Below, one piece after another: positions 23,601 through 38,600 of a stretch of DNA of 64,000 nucleotides. Source of the stretch: Cliona cf. orientalis (taxonomy: Eukaryota > Porifera > Demospongiae > Clionaida > Clionaidae); assembly GCA_963930775.1 (NCBI GenBank), contig OZ005690.1, positions 7,362,225 to 7,426,224 of the forward strand, written 5' to 3'. Under the pieces are notes generated by a model, which was given only the letters and a program-made list of their open reading frames with translations, was not told where the DNA came from and did not search any database. A program made the translations under genes and the position numbers. Within the stretch, counting starts at the first letter, position 1, and every line of letters starts with the position of its first letter.

Positions 23601-26600
23601 ACTTGAAGCCAGTGTTATCCAAGGGTATCAAAAGTCTTGCTGTTGTGCTCTTGCATTCATACACGTGAATAATTACATTATTGTGCGTGCATACTGTGTA
23701 TCAAAATCCTCTTGCTAGTGTAGATATCCTGATCATGAGCAGAGTGTTGGAAAAATCGCCAAGGAAATGGGTTTTAATCATGTTTCTTTGTCATCTCTCG
23801 TCATGCCAATGGTCCGTGTTGTGCCCAGAGGTTTTACAGGTACATGTACATGCATGGCATGCATTAGGTGTATAGACTTGTAATGGCTGTAGTGACTTAT
23901 TTTGAACATTTTGCAGCATGTGCTGATGCATATCTTACCCCTTGCATTGAGAGATATGTTAGAGGATTTGCTTCCGGATTCAAGGATCCTGTATGCACTA
24001 TGTAATGTAATATAATGATATAAAATGGTTTATTGTTGCTGCATGTCCCAATAGTCAAGTCTCAAGGTGCTGTTCATGCAATCTGATGGAGGATTGACTA
24101 CCATGAATAGGTATTTGACACCTATGAAGCTGTGTTTAATTTTATGTTGCAATTTTTGCTCGCTGCAGTTTCACTGGATCACATGCCATTCTATCTGGTC
24201 CTGCTGGAGGTGTTGTGAGTGGTCCCTAGCATAGCACACAAGTGTAGATTGTTACCAACTTTTATGTACAATCTGCATACATGTAGGTGGGTTATGCAGC
24301 CACCACGTACCATGAAGACCATGTTGACAGTGTGCCTGTGATTGGATTTGACATGGGTGGCACTTCAACTGATGTATCACGATATGCTGGAGAGTATGAA
24401 CATGTCTTTGAGAGTACCACTGGTGGTGTCACCATACAAGCACCACAGGTACTCTAGCCAAGTTGGTAATTTACCAAATAGCAGCAGGTTTAGCTTGTGC
24501 TTCAAGTACAATGCAGCTCTGTCAAAATTAATAGATAGCAGAACTTCTTTCACTGACATTTACATGTACATGATGGTGGGATGACAACTAGGGCAGAACT
24601 GACGTACACGTACATTGTACAATGTGACAAATGGGACGTACACCAATGAGATTTAGAGGACGACGTACAATTGACAATCAATAATTTGATATTTCTAATA
24701 TGAACTTACGCTATCTTCAAGTCAGTCTTAAATGTGGACATTTCCACGTACTACACGGCCCTGATGATGGGGTGACATGGCAGGGGCTCTTTACTTGTAT
24801 ACATGTATGTGCATGTCTGTGCCATCCCTACTTGAGCCTACTGAATACTGTAGGGTATTTTGCCTTAAATATAATTTTTTTTACAGCTGGATATCAATAC
24901 AGTAGCAGCTGGAGGAGGATCGGTACTTACTTTCCGTGCTGGACTGTTCGTTGTAGGACCAGAATCAGCCGGGGCCAGCCCTGGCCCAGCATGCTACAGC
25001 AAGAGTAATGCTGCATGTACAATAATATTGTATGCAAGCAAAATAATACATGTACATCTGCACGATATATTATTCTATATGTAGGTGGTCCTCCAACTGT
25101 GACTGATGCTAATCTCTGTTTAGGCCGGCTCATACCCAAGTATATACATACATGACATTGTATAGTATAACAAGTATAAAACAATTGAATAAAATTGAAG
25201 GATGAAGTAGGGATGGCAGGATCAAAAAGTACACAAACAAGATTTGTAAGGGATAACCGCATCTACTATACATCCCTACGCTTGCTTTTCTTTATTATTA
25301 CGCACCTATTAATGTCAACATACTTATCGAGTGAAGTACATGTAAGCGGAAGACATTCAGGTTAAGTTATTCCTAGTTGTCACGATGGTGGGATGGTCAG
25401 TTTGATTCAGTCACATGCATTATTACTGGACCAGGTTATTTTTGCATCCCTCAACTTGAAAGCAAGCGTAGGGATGTATAGTAGATGCGATTATCCCTTA
25501 CAAATCTTGTTTGTATACTTTTTGATCCTGCCATCCCTACTTCATCCTTAAATTTTATTCAATTGTTTTTATACTTGTTCCTATTCTTTTTTTATTGCAC
25601 ATAGTGTATTTTATCAATGCCATCTTACATGGCTTACTGTCCAGTGTAATTAAGTAGACGATGGGAGGTGCCTAAGTTTCTTAGCCACGCCTCTCGTTAA
25701 CTTGCGTTCATATGCCTATGTGATGAAACAGGCTGATAGAAAAGGCTGTTTTAGGCGGCCCAAGTAGTGATGAGACTCTTCCATTTAAGGAGAAAACCAA
25801 GTTCTAAAGTTTATTGTTAGCAGCATCTACTCGGCATAATTCTATGATCTGTATGTTACCGCTCCTCGAGCCTTGCGCCTTCGTATGATATCTATGATCG
25901 TTCCAGCGGAGCATTAGCGCTGCACGCGATAGCGAGTAGCTCACCTATGCCTAGCGCCTTACCGCTCCCCGAGCCTTTGCGCCTTCTTATCCATGATCGA
26001 TCCAGCGCGCTGCTGCATGCGCTAGCGAGTAGCTAGCTTGCCTCGGCCTAGCGCCTCGGCTCGAGCGCTCGAGGGGCAGGGGGCGCTGTCACATGACTTC
26101 ACCATGGCAACACATTCCGAGCATGCGCATTATATCATAAAATGGCGTATCAGACACACCCAATTATCAATGCGCCGTACACACCCACTATCACGTAACT
26201 GTCGAGATAATGCCACACTTGCGTGCCACTGCACTGCGTGCTACAAAATGGAGTGGATTCATACTCAAACTAAGATAAGCGATTAAGGCAGTCTTGAGCT
26301 AGCCCTGATAATGAAAATGAAAAAGAAAGAAAGAAAGAAAGAAAGAAAGATTGTGAAATGGCCATTTTTTTTGAACATCTGGTTCTGGCATATACAATTG
26401 ATTTGATGAATGATCTTGGTCTTGTTAGATAGATAATTTGCTGGAGATTCTGATTTTCACACTTAGAAATTTCACAAAATTACCAATTTTGAGATATTTG
26501 GATATTTGTAATGTATTACATATATGGTATATCCGGGCCATCCCTACTTATAGAGTCTACCGACTCTATGATAATTATTAACCCTCGGCGCATGTGCTGC

Positions 26601-29600
26601 AGGGTTATGGTAGTCATTCTGTGTGTGTGTCTGTCTGTTACCGAGCTAACTGCTACATACCTCGTTTGCAAGTTGAAAGTATGGCGTTATAAGGTTCCTT
26701 ATACATGGCATTCCAAACGTACAGTATGATTTATGTGAATTTTTGTCAAAATCACTTTATTTGCCAGTTTTGGCGTCATTTGCTGATTCTATGCTTCTTG
26801 ACTTCTCCCGAGCTAGTGAGAGCATGACTTTACATATAAATAGAATGTTGTGTGTCCCGAGCTATCTACAGTATGGACGTATTATTAACGCTTGGCGCAT
26901 GCACTATATGCGTGGCAGTCCATGCTGGTCACTGCCGCCTCCCTCACTCAATCCATGATCCACTGGCAAATTTGAATTTGACGATCATGGGATGACAGTG
27001 GCTTCTTTTCAATATGCATGTTTAGCTGCCGTGCTATGTGCATGCATTCTTGTGGTGCCCTTTGATTCTCTGGGTAGCTAAGCTTGTATGCATTGCAGTG
27101 CTTGGACCCAAGTGAGCAACTTGCAGCAATAACAATATTGGAAATGCAGTACTGTTCAGTATACTTCAATTTGCGCCAAGGTTTTGCATCATCCTTCAAG
27201 ATATTTGAAGAAGCTAGATAATCATCAACATAGTCCCCAAGAATCGGAGGCTGTACTGTGACTTGATGTCAGCACTGCAGTGCAGACAACACACCAGGGT
27301 TATTGCTGTGAGCTGTTGAACCTTAAATAACACTGATATGCAAGTTAACCTTAGTCCCTAGCCCAGCCTCAAAGTCCCTCCCCGCAGGCTTGTCCCCAGG
27401 CCTTCTGAGGGGGAGGGAGGGAAAGCCTGGTATCCACTGCATGTGCATGCGCTACATTTTCTGTATAATTTACCGTAAAAGTGTTCGTACACTAATTCCT
27501 ACCGCGTGCTGACAAATGAAATGGTCCAAAGAATACAGGATGATCTCCTGACCTTTGTATTAGCAATCGCGCTAAACACATGCCCACGCTGTTTAGAGGC
27601 CTTCATCGAGCATGGTAAATTAAGGTCAAAGGGCAAGTGTACTAGGCAGTGTCCGTACGCAATCGGATTATTCAAAATCTGAATAATAACAACGCATGCA
27701 CATGCAGTAGATACCAGGCCTTCTCTCCCCTCCTCCCTCAGAAGGCCTGGGGATGAGGCTACCCCCCCTGCAAACCCTTTTCTATGTTTAACTCTGAAAC
27801 ATGTAGCTATATATATACACCATGTACATGTACATAGGTACTTTCCCAAAATATTTGGACCAAAAGAGAATGAACCTTTGAACAAGAAAGCATCAGTGGA
27901 TGCCCTTGAAGGATTAACTACGGAGGTAAATACATTGCAGTTGTTGTACATGTACATGTAGCTTAATTGGTGACAACTGAGTGTGTGGACCATAGTTTTT
28001 GCATATTATATGACAAGTACATGTATAAAAAACAATGAAATTGAAGGATGAAGTAGGGATGGGAGGGCCAGAAAGTATACAAACAAGATTTGTAGGGATA
28101 ATCATGTCCACTATGCATCCCAACGCTTGTTTTTCTCTATTATAGCTATCACTATGCCTGTTGACAATGATTTGTTGGTGCTATCCTTAACCAAGAGAAA
28201 TTAATGTTATCCCCTAGCTATTGTTATGGCTCGTAGGGGTGGGGGGATTGACTGTCGCATTAATTACCACCTGATTAGTTTATTCCTCAAAAAGCAAGCG
28301 TAGGGATGTATTATTATCCCTACAAATCTTGTTTGTTTGCTTTTTGGCCCTCCCATCCCTACTTCACCCTTCAATTTCATTTTTTATACTTGTTTCTGTT
28401 CTTTTTTTGTGTTCTTCTTGAGCATAATTCATCAATATTATCTATTATGATGTTCTCATTAACTCTTAACTTCATTTTCAATAATGCAGTGGTATAATAA
28501 TAGTATACGTATCCAGGATGACAAGCCGAAAATTGCTTGCGTGCGAGTCGTAGCCACACCCCTCACTAAGTCATCGTTACCGTACCGCGGCCACTGCCGC
28601 ACTCTGCATAGGCGAGCTCTAGATCTCGGCACATAAACAGTTAGCTCAGTGACTAGCCTCGTTTCCAGATCCAGAGAAGCTGCTACCAACATTAAACTTA
28701 CTAGTTTTTAAGGTTTGCTCCCTAAATAGAAGTTTTTCACGGCCCCAGCACTTAACTCCTGTCACATGACTTCACCATGGTAACACAGTACATTATGAGC
28801 ATGCACATTATTATGACAAAATGGTGTATAAGATACACCCAATTGTACAATGCGCTGACCAAACCCACCATTAGGTAACTGTCATGATAATACAAAACTA
28901 GTGTGATACTTCACTGCACACTACAAAATAGAGTGGATTTATATGAGAACTAAGGTGAGCAGTCCAGAGAGTCTTAAGTTAGCCCTGGTAATGAAAAAGA
29001 AAGAAAGAATGACAATTGGCTATTTTTTACACAGCTGGTTCAGGCATACCTGATCGTTTCCATGGATGTGTGGGGACTTGATAGATAGGTATTCTGGCGT
29101 AGATCATGAATATATGAGAGTTAAAAATCCTAAAATTTAAGTTTCTCTGAGTTATTCAAGTTTTTGCAATGTATTTCATACATGTATATGGCAATATCCG
29201 GGCCATCTCTACTTATAGAGTCTACTGACTCTGATACCAATAGTAAATTTTGCATACAATTGTGACTTTGGTAATGTATTTAATTGGGCAATTTAGTGAA
29301 TTCGGTGTACATGTAGATATTAAAAACTCACCACCTACACTTAATACACGTGCGTCTATGGCAGTGATTGGAGTTTAGCTCATCCTGACTGATTTATTGA
29401 TTTCTACATGTAGGTGAATCGTTTCCTTCTTGAAGTTGGGGATGAAGCTGGTAAAGCAATGTCAAATTTGGAGGTTGCATTGGGCTTCATAGATGTTGCC
29501 AATGAAGCTATGTGCAGACCAATTCGAGCTCTAACTCAGGTTGGTTGTTGAACAGTCAAGCTTTGACACTTTGCATATAAATGTTTTGTAGGCCAAAGGG

Positions 29601-32600
29601 TACGACACAAGCAGGCATGTGCTAGCCTGCTTTGGTGGAGCTGGAGGACAGCACGCTTGTGCGATTGCTAGGAATTTGGGAATGTCTCAAGTGTTTATTC
29701 ATCGATACAGTGGAATTCTATCAGCATATGGACTTGCATTAGCAGATGTGGTTCATGAAGCTCAAGAACCTTGTGCCAAGGAATATGGAGGTTTGATCTT
29801 ATACTCACTGGTACCTTATGTATCTAGATGGTAGCTCTATTATTACGTACAGCCACAACATTTGACTATATTGATGCTAGACTTGATGCTTTAACAGAGC
29901 AGTGCATTGATGTTTTAGAGAAGCAAGGATTTAAGAGGTTTTACTATAGTGATGGGATAGACTGCAAGGTATTAACTTCTTCTTTGACTGCAGAACTGAT
30001 ATTGTAACAACTCCTTTTCTTCACCTACGCTATCATAAAACTGACTGTGCTCTTATGTGTACCGCTGAAGTAGACAGTATGTGCTCCAATCAGTGTCGCC
30101 ATGGTGACTTCCTTGCTGCGTTCACCCAGCGGTAAGGTGATAGTGTGGGTTCACCTCCCATGTATACATGTACATGTACACAGGTAATGATTGCCTCATT
30201 TGTTGTTATGTGTATAGTAATTTAATATGTACCAGTGTCATTGGCTTGTGGACAAAACCATGAGCTCAGTAACCTACTACCGTAAATCGCTAATATTTCG
30301 TGTCTAAAATATTTCATGTGATAAATTTTCGGAAAAACGACCCTGTACCGCATTATTGTTAATATTGTGCATGTATTTCGTGCCTTTAATTTTTGCACAA
30401 GCCAGGCTGTCCGAAAATATTTTAACAACGAAATATTCGCAATTTATAGTATATAAGGAGGGAAGATTCTTTGTAATGGTGAGCATTCACTGCCTTATGT
30501 AGACCGTATAATATTATGTGAAATTTAAGATTTCACTAAGCCCAGCTACCCAGTTACCTTTGTATTGCAGAAACAGTTTGCGGAAACTTTTTCGCAAATT
30601 CAATACCTACATATGCATGATAGTTCAGGCTTAGCCTACTATAATACGGCCTTCACATTCATTCATGTCTGTGTTGCAAAAGAAATAGTATGACATTATT
30701 CTATATACCTCGGGTGGGCTCCAACAAACTGGCAAGAGAGCATTCTTTGGACAAAAAATTTCACTTGGCAAAAATTTCTATGTATGCGGTACATGTACAC
30801 ATGTACATGTATAACCCATTCCGATTGTACCGTAGAATCCCACGATTACCCCCCCCCCTCGCGCATAAGCCCCCCTGCATTTTTAGCTCAAGCTCCTGCA
30901 TAGGTAGTTTTGTCTCGCATATAAGCCCCCCCTCCCTGACTGTAAAATGGAGACCATAAGTCAAAAACAGTAGCTACAGCTAGCAAACTAGCTATTTGTG
31001 TCACACTGTGCCTAACTTTGTTGTTTTTCTCGAGTTTTACCCACCAAACAGCCAGAGAAAGTACAGAGATCGCGCGCCCACGTGGCATTCAACGGTCGGT
31101 AATGGTCGTCACACGGAAAGGTAAGGATCCCGCGTATAAGCCCCCTCCCCACTTTTGCCCAATCCTAGCATGCACAAAGGAGGGGCGTAATTGCGGGATT
31201 CTAAGATATACCGTATTTTCCCGCTATTAAGCGCATGCGCTTGTATCTCCACAGGAAGAAACCTGCACTAAATAGTGAAGTACGCCTAATTGTGAAATGC
31301 GCCTAACAAAGAATAACTGCATCCAAGAACACGTAATCGCGGGATTCTACAGTATACCATATTTTCCCGCTATTAAGCACATGCACTTCATGCACTTATA
31401 TCTCCACAGGAAAAAAACCTGCACTTAATAGCAAAGTGCACCTAGTTGCGAGATGCGCCTAACAAAGAATAGCTACATCCAAGAATGCGCGTTCGTGGTG
31501 TCATTTAGGGGCGTGGCCAATCAATCGATTGCACAATCATTCGTGTTGCTGCATTCCGCCCAGCTCGAAATGGCGCTCATAGCTCGAAGAACCTGAGAAT
31601 CGATAGTAGCCATCACAGGGATTCCCCCAGAACAGAATCCAAACAGGGTGCTTAATGATATTCATAGGATTTTAATTAAGTTGTGGCTTTAAACTCCACC
31701 CATTTCTTTGATGTTTATCCAATTAGCCCAAAGTCAAACCTGGTGGCCCACCCTGATTCAGGTATGCTGGGGGAAACACTGCATCATAATTTCGAGTAAC
31801 TTGAAATTGCTGGAACCTTGGGCTAGCAAGAAAGCATGCAGATATCGAGGTCAAGAGTCACATATGCGCTTATACGAAAAATGCGCCTAACAACGAGTAC
31901 TTAGGTCAGGAAAATGGCATGCGCTTAGTAACGAATATGCGCTTATAAGCGAGATGCGCCTAATAACGAGAAAATACAGTATGTACCTGTGTGTGTACAT
32001 GTACAGATATATTGACATTACACAGGTACAAACGTGAATTTGGATTTACTATACCAGAGCGTTCTGTGATTGTAGATGATATCCGTGTCAGAGGCACTGC
32101 TAAGGCTTTCTCTCATCAGCCACACAAACTGCCTGCAGCTTCTACAGCTCCAAATGTGGCATCGGTAAGCTGTTGTATGAATATTCATACAGATCTGATG
32201 TTGCAACCAACATTCACTTGTGCATGCACGTGCACTGTACCACGTCACAGTACATGTACGTTACATATAATGGGCTCATGTGAATATTCAACTCAAAATT
32301 GTCACTTATTGTACGTTCTCTATTTGGTTGCAGTCCACAAAATGCTTCTTTAAGGAGGGGTTATTGGAGACTAGTGTATACCTACTGAAAGATATGACAA
32401 ACGGTCACTGTGTTTCAGGACCTGCCATCATCATAGAGAAGAATAGGTACTTGTGTCTGCATTCAGTGTGATGCTGATTGAAGCTTTTTATTCTTGCACA
32501 GCACCATTGTGGTTGAGCCAGGTTGTACAGCAACAGTAACAGAGTATGGGGATATAAAAATTATGGTATATCTATGTCATAATGCATAATATGTGTTGAG

Positions 32601-35600
32601 AAAGGAGAACAACAATTATGTGAAAGCTGCATACCATTGTCATCAATCTCATGGCCAGTATATAGGGTATCCTTCCATTCATATCAGGTTGCACATCAAA
32701 ATCAGCGATGGTATAATATTTGCAAATTAAGTAACGAGTAACCACTTTGATATTTCTATAGCTTCTCTAAGGAGGATAGCTTTTGTCTCGCTGCAGGTTG
32801 GAAAGGAATCTTCCAAGGTGGTTGGTACTGAATTGGACGCTATACAACTGTCGATCTTCTCCCATCGATTCATGAGTACTGCTGAACAGATGGGAAGGTA
32901 AGACTGACCAGTGTAATGGTTTAGGGAGTGTAGCCAATTTTTTCTATGCAGAGTGCTTCAACGAACAGCTATATCAACCAATATCAAAGTGAGATACGTA
33001 TATATACATTGTTGTTGTTATAGCTGTGATTCAAAGGTATACATAATAGTTAGAGGCTGTTTAGGAGGTTTCTACAGGATTTAGAAGGAAGGGCTGTATG
33101 TAGAATCCTGAGCAAAGCAAGGGTTCTACAGAGCCCTGAGGTCTTCTAAATCACATAGAAAACCGACTAAACATTGTCTATGTATAGGTTACATCACGAG
33201 GTGGAGGTCTCTACGGGATTTACACACCGAGGGCCGGAGGCCTGAGGCTGTATAAATCGCATAGAGACCGAACCGAGTGATGTAACCAACTTGTACCATG
33301 GGCTACGTGGTCCTTACAACGTATCTACGGCCTAGCAACTACAGCGCCGGCCATAAAAAGTTCGAGCGCATACCTAGCAACAGTTCAAACCATCGTCGTC
33401 GATAGAGGACACTGGACATCGATGCATAGTGAGCCGACGCCGTTTTCTCTCCAACTCAAGCTTCTTCCTTGACATTCAGAACCACAATACTATCGTCGCT
33501 GCGTACAAAACACTGGCCATGTCATCACTGTCTTGATTTCAACTCGAGGTAGTCAGAGTGCAGCTCAGTTTTACTACCGCTGACTTGGCAATCATTCCCT
33601 CCACCCATTCAATTAACGCAGTAAGACCTGCCCACTAATCATCTGCATACAGTACTCTGGTACTCTGCATAGCACTAGAGCTCTGTACTTTATCTCTTTC
33701 ACTAACCAATCACTAACAAAAGATGCTGTAACTACCCTAGCAGGTATGATCATGTAAAATTTCATAGCCTCAGAGGGAGGTGTCTATCTAGATAGACACC
33801 TCCTATAAATCAATCTGATTGGTCAGAATGTTACAACCATGGTACAACTACATTTAGACTATGGTATGCATAATATGCTTTGATCTTTTGAATTTAATAA
33901 GGTATTTAAAATAGTGTAGATACTCAGAATGGAGTAGTTAAATTTTGTTAGAAGACCTGTTATGAATTTGAATTGTATTAAACAAAATGCAACAAATAGG
34001 CAGAAATTGAGTTTAATTATTGTCTGCATGATTGATTTTCGGATTGATGGTAAAATTTGTAGCTCTATCAAGGTTTAAATTAGCAAAAACCTTGCTTTCT
34101 GGAAAAATTTAAATGGGGACTGAGCTGAGCCCACTGACACGCGGCACGAGTGCTAGTACTGGTGGCTCTTTTGAGTGCCATGTAGTCTCTCTCCTTCACT
34201 ACCACTAAAAACTGTTATGAGACGAGTCTCACACGTGTAGAAGCGGGTGTCGCATGAGACCCAGCTGAGACAGTTGCTCCTCAGCTGCTTGAAGCATAGA
34301 ATCACCTTCATTCACAGCACAGTCCAGATCTCATGGTCAAAAGGTCCTAGAAAAAATTTTCCTCTGGCTTTATAGCCAAGCTCTGGGTGTCTCAAACAGC
34401 TTTAGTAGCAAATAGGAGACCATACGTGGCGGTAAATAGATCTACAGAGCCACCAGCACTAGCACTACGTTACACAGGCATTGCTTAATACTGAACAACG
34501 CACGTGGCTGGCTTGTTAGCTTATATTATAATATTATTATACGTGAAGGAAGTGTGACTTCGTTGCTGCATACTTCCTGCATGCTCTGCAACATGAATCT
34601 GATTGGTCACTTTTCAATGCGGTATGGTTACTAAGCAACTACCCACAAAACCACACTCACACAGCTGATTGGTAACCTAGCAACAGGATGCACTATAGCA
34701 GACCACAAATGCACAGTGCCGCGTGCCCCATAGTCTAAGCCAGTTATCACCCACGCCTCGGCTCTACGGCTTCGGGTGGCTCATATATGCTCCTGCCTAT
34801 ACGTACATTAGATCCTAGTACCAATAATAATTAAGCTTTACATATATAACAACTGCCTATCAACAAATTGTCCATAGGCAATCAAAATTTACCGGCTGTT
34901 TATGGGCATACAAGGTTTTTACGGAGGATAGATACTCATGGGCGTAGACACAGTTTATAATGTGGGGGGGGGGGGGGGGGGGGGCTTAATGATCATTGCG
35001 CGCAAAGCACGCGAAATTTTTCTACCCTGTTATTGAAAATGTCATAAAAATGCGCTTTTGAGGAGGAATTCTCATGAATTTGGTAGTGTAAAATTACAAT
35101 TTTGGAGGTTTTAGATTGATAAAAGCCAATATTTGATACAAGTCAACAATTGTTCCCAATAAAGTATAATGTAAAGCTGAAAATCTGGGGGGGGGGGGGG
35201 CTTCAGCCCCCAAAGCCCCCCCCCCCCCCCCCCCCCCGTGTCTACACCCTTGATACTACAGTTGAACCAATCAGATCACTGTATATATTTGTTACTAAGT
35301 TAGTAATGGGCGGTACTGGAACTAGCAACTTATAGTATGTTGTGCAGAAAATATTGCAGTATCACAGTATCCGCAGTGTGTGCATGGGATATGGTAATGT
35401 ATACTCGTATCATAAAATTAGACAATCGAGCATCAAGGGCTACGACATCTGTACTTTTCAAGTCTGATGATACAAATTTATAGGGTAATTTGTAGCTTAT
35501 ACTCTAAAATTTCAGCTACATGTACATATGTAACAAGAGTACAAGACATAACAGTAGTTCATAGACATGAGAACAATTATTGATTACTACTTATTGCTTT

Positions 35601-38600
35601 GCCTGTTCTAGACTAGCCCTGATTTTGTGCTCATTGCTTTCTATAAGTAGCTAGTCTCATTCTCTCTATTTGCATCTCTAAATCCTTAACCAATATTGTT
35701 ACATTGGTGGCAGTAGTGGCCGGGATCCTGCTGTGCGGGATCAGAATTTCAAGATGTCCTCAATGCATATATGACGAGTATATATCTGGATGCCTAAACG
35801 TTACACAGTATCGGAAGATTCTGATTTGTGGATAAGTAGGTTTGAGTCCTACTTCCGGGCCGCTAAAGTAGCCGATGCAGCGAAGTGTGATGTCCTCCTT
35901 GCAGCACTGGATGATGATGCTTTCAAGGCTGTGGATTCGCTCGTGCTATTGGATGCAGTGTTAGCCGACTACGATAAAGAATCAGTTTTCACCGACAACG
36001 AGCTCCTTTGAATTGCATTTTAACCTTCGGCACCGCCGTCAGAGGGATGGAGAAGATTTTGATAACTTTGCTGAAGAGCTCTCTCGGCTAGCAACTAAAG
36101 CATATCCAGAATTAGCTGCAAAGACTAGGCTTGAGATTGTATGTGATCAATTTATTGAAGGTCTACATGATGAATATATTCAGGAACAGCTTTTGCAAGA
36201 AGCCCCAAAAGACGTTGAGGTAGCATCAAAGACAAGAATTGTTGAATCTGCTTGGAGATTTTGAGAGCATTTTTTCTCGATCACCCCAAGGAAAGTTCCT
36301 CATGTCTTGCATAAAGAGATTGACAAGCAAGTTGATTCCATGCTGGAGAACGGCATTATTCAGCCCAGCAAGAGCCCATAGTCCTCTCCGATTGTGGCAG
36401 TGATGGGAGGGATCAGACTTTGCGTAGACTACAGGAAGTTATATGCAGTCACAATCAAGGATGTGTATCCTGTACCCCGAATCTCTGACACACTGGAGGC
36501 TCTTGCTGGATTGAGTTACTTTTCTGCCATTGACTTATCATCAGGATATTGGCAAGTGCGAGTTCACCCTGACAATCGACACAATAGCATTCACAAGCCA
36601 TCGAGGCCTGTTTGAATTCCACGTGCTGCCATTTGGCCTCTGCAATGCACCAGCAACTTTTGAACGACGCGTGCACTTTGTTTTAGCCAGTCTCATTGGT
36701 AACTCGTGCTTGGTTTACCTGGATGATATTGTGATATTTTAATTCGCACACATTTGAAGATCACCTTGCTTGCCTCAATGAAGTGTTCTCCAGACTTAAA
36801 CAAGCAAGTCTGAAGCTAAATCCTTCCAAGTGCTTCCTTCTCAGGGATGAAATTGCTTACCTTGGGCATCAAGTATCGAAGAATGGAATTGCGACTGATC
36901 CAAACAAGACAGAAGCAATTGGAAAATATCCACCTCTCACGAATGCCCAGGAGGTCAAGCAGTTCATTGGGTTTGCGTCTTACTATAGGTGCTTCATCCC
37001 ACGATTTGCAGAAATTGCATCACCGTTGCATCGCCTTACACGGAAGTCTTCTCCATTCAGATGGACCCCCAAGTGTCAAAAGTCCTTCGAAGAACTCTAA
37101 CAGAGATTTGTGCAGGCACCGGTGTTAGCCTTCCCAAACTTTGAACTCCCATTCCATTTATACAGATGCCTCTGACTATGCAACAGGCGCTGTACTGTCG
37201 CAGGAGCAGGATGGAGCAGAATGTGTAATACCCTATGCCAGCCGCCAGCTCTCTAAAATGGAGAGAAAAGGTTCCACTACAGAAAAAGAGGGTATGGTCT
37301 GTCAAGCAATTCAGACAGTATCTCTTAGGCCACAGGTTTACCCTCATTACAGGCCATCAACCCTTGAAATGGCTAAAAACAATCAAGGACCCTGCACCAA
37401 AATTTGCTAGGTGGGTGATGACTCTACAAGAGTACAACTGATGCTGAATATAGGGTGGGCAAACATCACCAAAATGCTGATGCTATGTCCAGGATTCGCT
37501 GTGATCAGGTGTCTGTGGTCTCCACATTTCTTAATGCTGCTGTTAATTTAGCTGAAGCACGTACAGCAAGAAGACCCAAACATTTCGCAGCTCATTGGAT
37601 GGAAATGGCACAAAGCAAACCTTGTCAAAGTGGATAGATCATGCATTGACAAGGAAATAAAGTGCCTATTGAATCAGTGGGATAGACAAATTACTGACAA
37701 TTTGTTGGTTCGTCGATGGAAACCTACCAACCAATCGCAATCCTCATACCATATTTTCCTGCTATTAAGTGCATGCGCTTATGTCTCCACAGGAAGAAAA
37801 CCTAGCTGCTCTTAATAGCGACGTGCACCTACAATGTAACGGTGAGATGAGCCTAACAAAAATACCTACATCCAAGTACACATTTCATCAGCGGGCATAT
37901 TAATTTTAAGGGGCGTGGCCAGTCACTCGATCGATTGCACAATCGTTCATGCTGCACATTACTACACTCCGACGTGCTCGAAACAGACCTAGCATTGCTT
38001 TAAAAAACCCGAGAATCAATTGTAGCCATCATAATTTCGACTAACTCGAAAGACTGGAACCCTGGGCTACCAAGGAAGCATGCAGATATCGAGGTTAAGG
38101 GTCACATGTGCTTATAGGCGAAATGCGTCTAATATTGAGTGAATAGGACAGCAAAATAACAAGCGAAATATGCCTAATAGCAAGAGAATATAGCTGGTAG
38201 TCCAAAGCTTCTTAGCACGTTTCCAGAGTGGCAAGTTCCTGCATACATGTGAATATTTTGCTTTTGATCTACATATAGGTGCCATTATGGTGCACTTGTT
38301 AGAGAGGCACCTTAATAGATTGTGTATGATAATAGTGTATGAATTGTTTTCAACTTGAGAATTATTGTTACATACATGTATTATACGAGTACAAATGTAC
38401 TTATAGTCTCTATAAAGTTGTGTCCAAGAAGAGATATGACATGTTTATAGGAGCGGCTTGATTTCTCATGTGCACTGTTTGGTCCTGATGGTGGACTAGT
38501 TGCAAATGCCCCGCACATCCCAGTCCATCTTGGTGCAATGCAGGAAACTGTACAGTGGCAGGTGTATTCAAGTTCATTGTATGTGTTAGCTAATTATCGT

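Noticed and set aside
27499-27993. 164-codon minus-strand open frame
   Set aside because: It overlaps a MITE arm and OPLAH exon 12 in antisense; chance frame.
29961-29993. Donor at 29,969 for OPLAH exon 15
   Set aside because: The AAG|GTATTA site looks acceptable, but joining to the exon 16 acceptor gives an immediate stop; the 29,938 donor restores the conserved FLHLRY frame.
34964-35237. Long G and C runs as quadruplex regulatory elements
   Set aside because: They belong to a MITE design repeated at several loci and have variable length, so they are more simply explained as element sequence.
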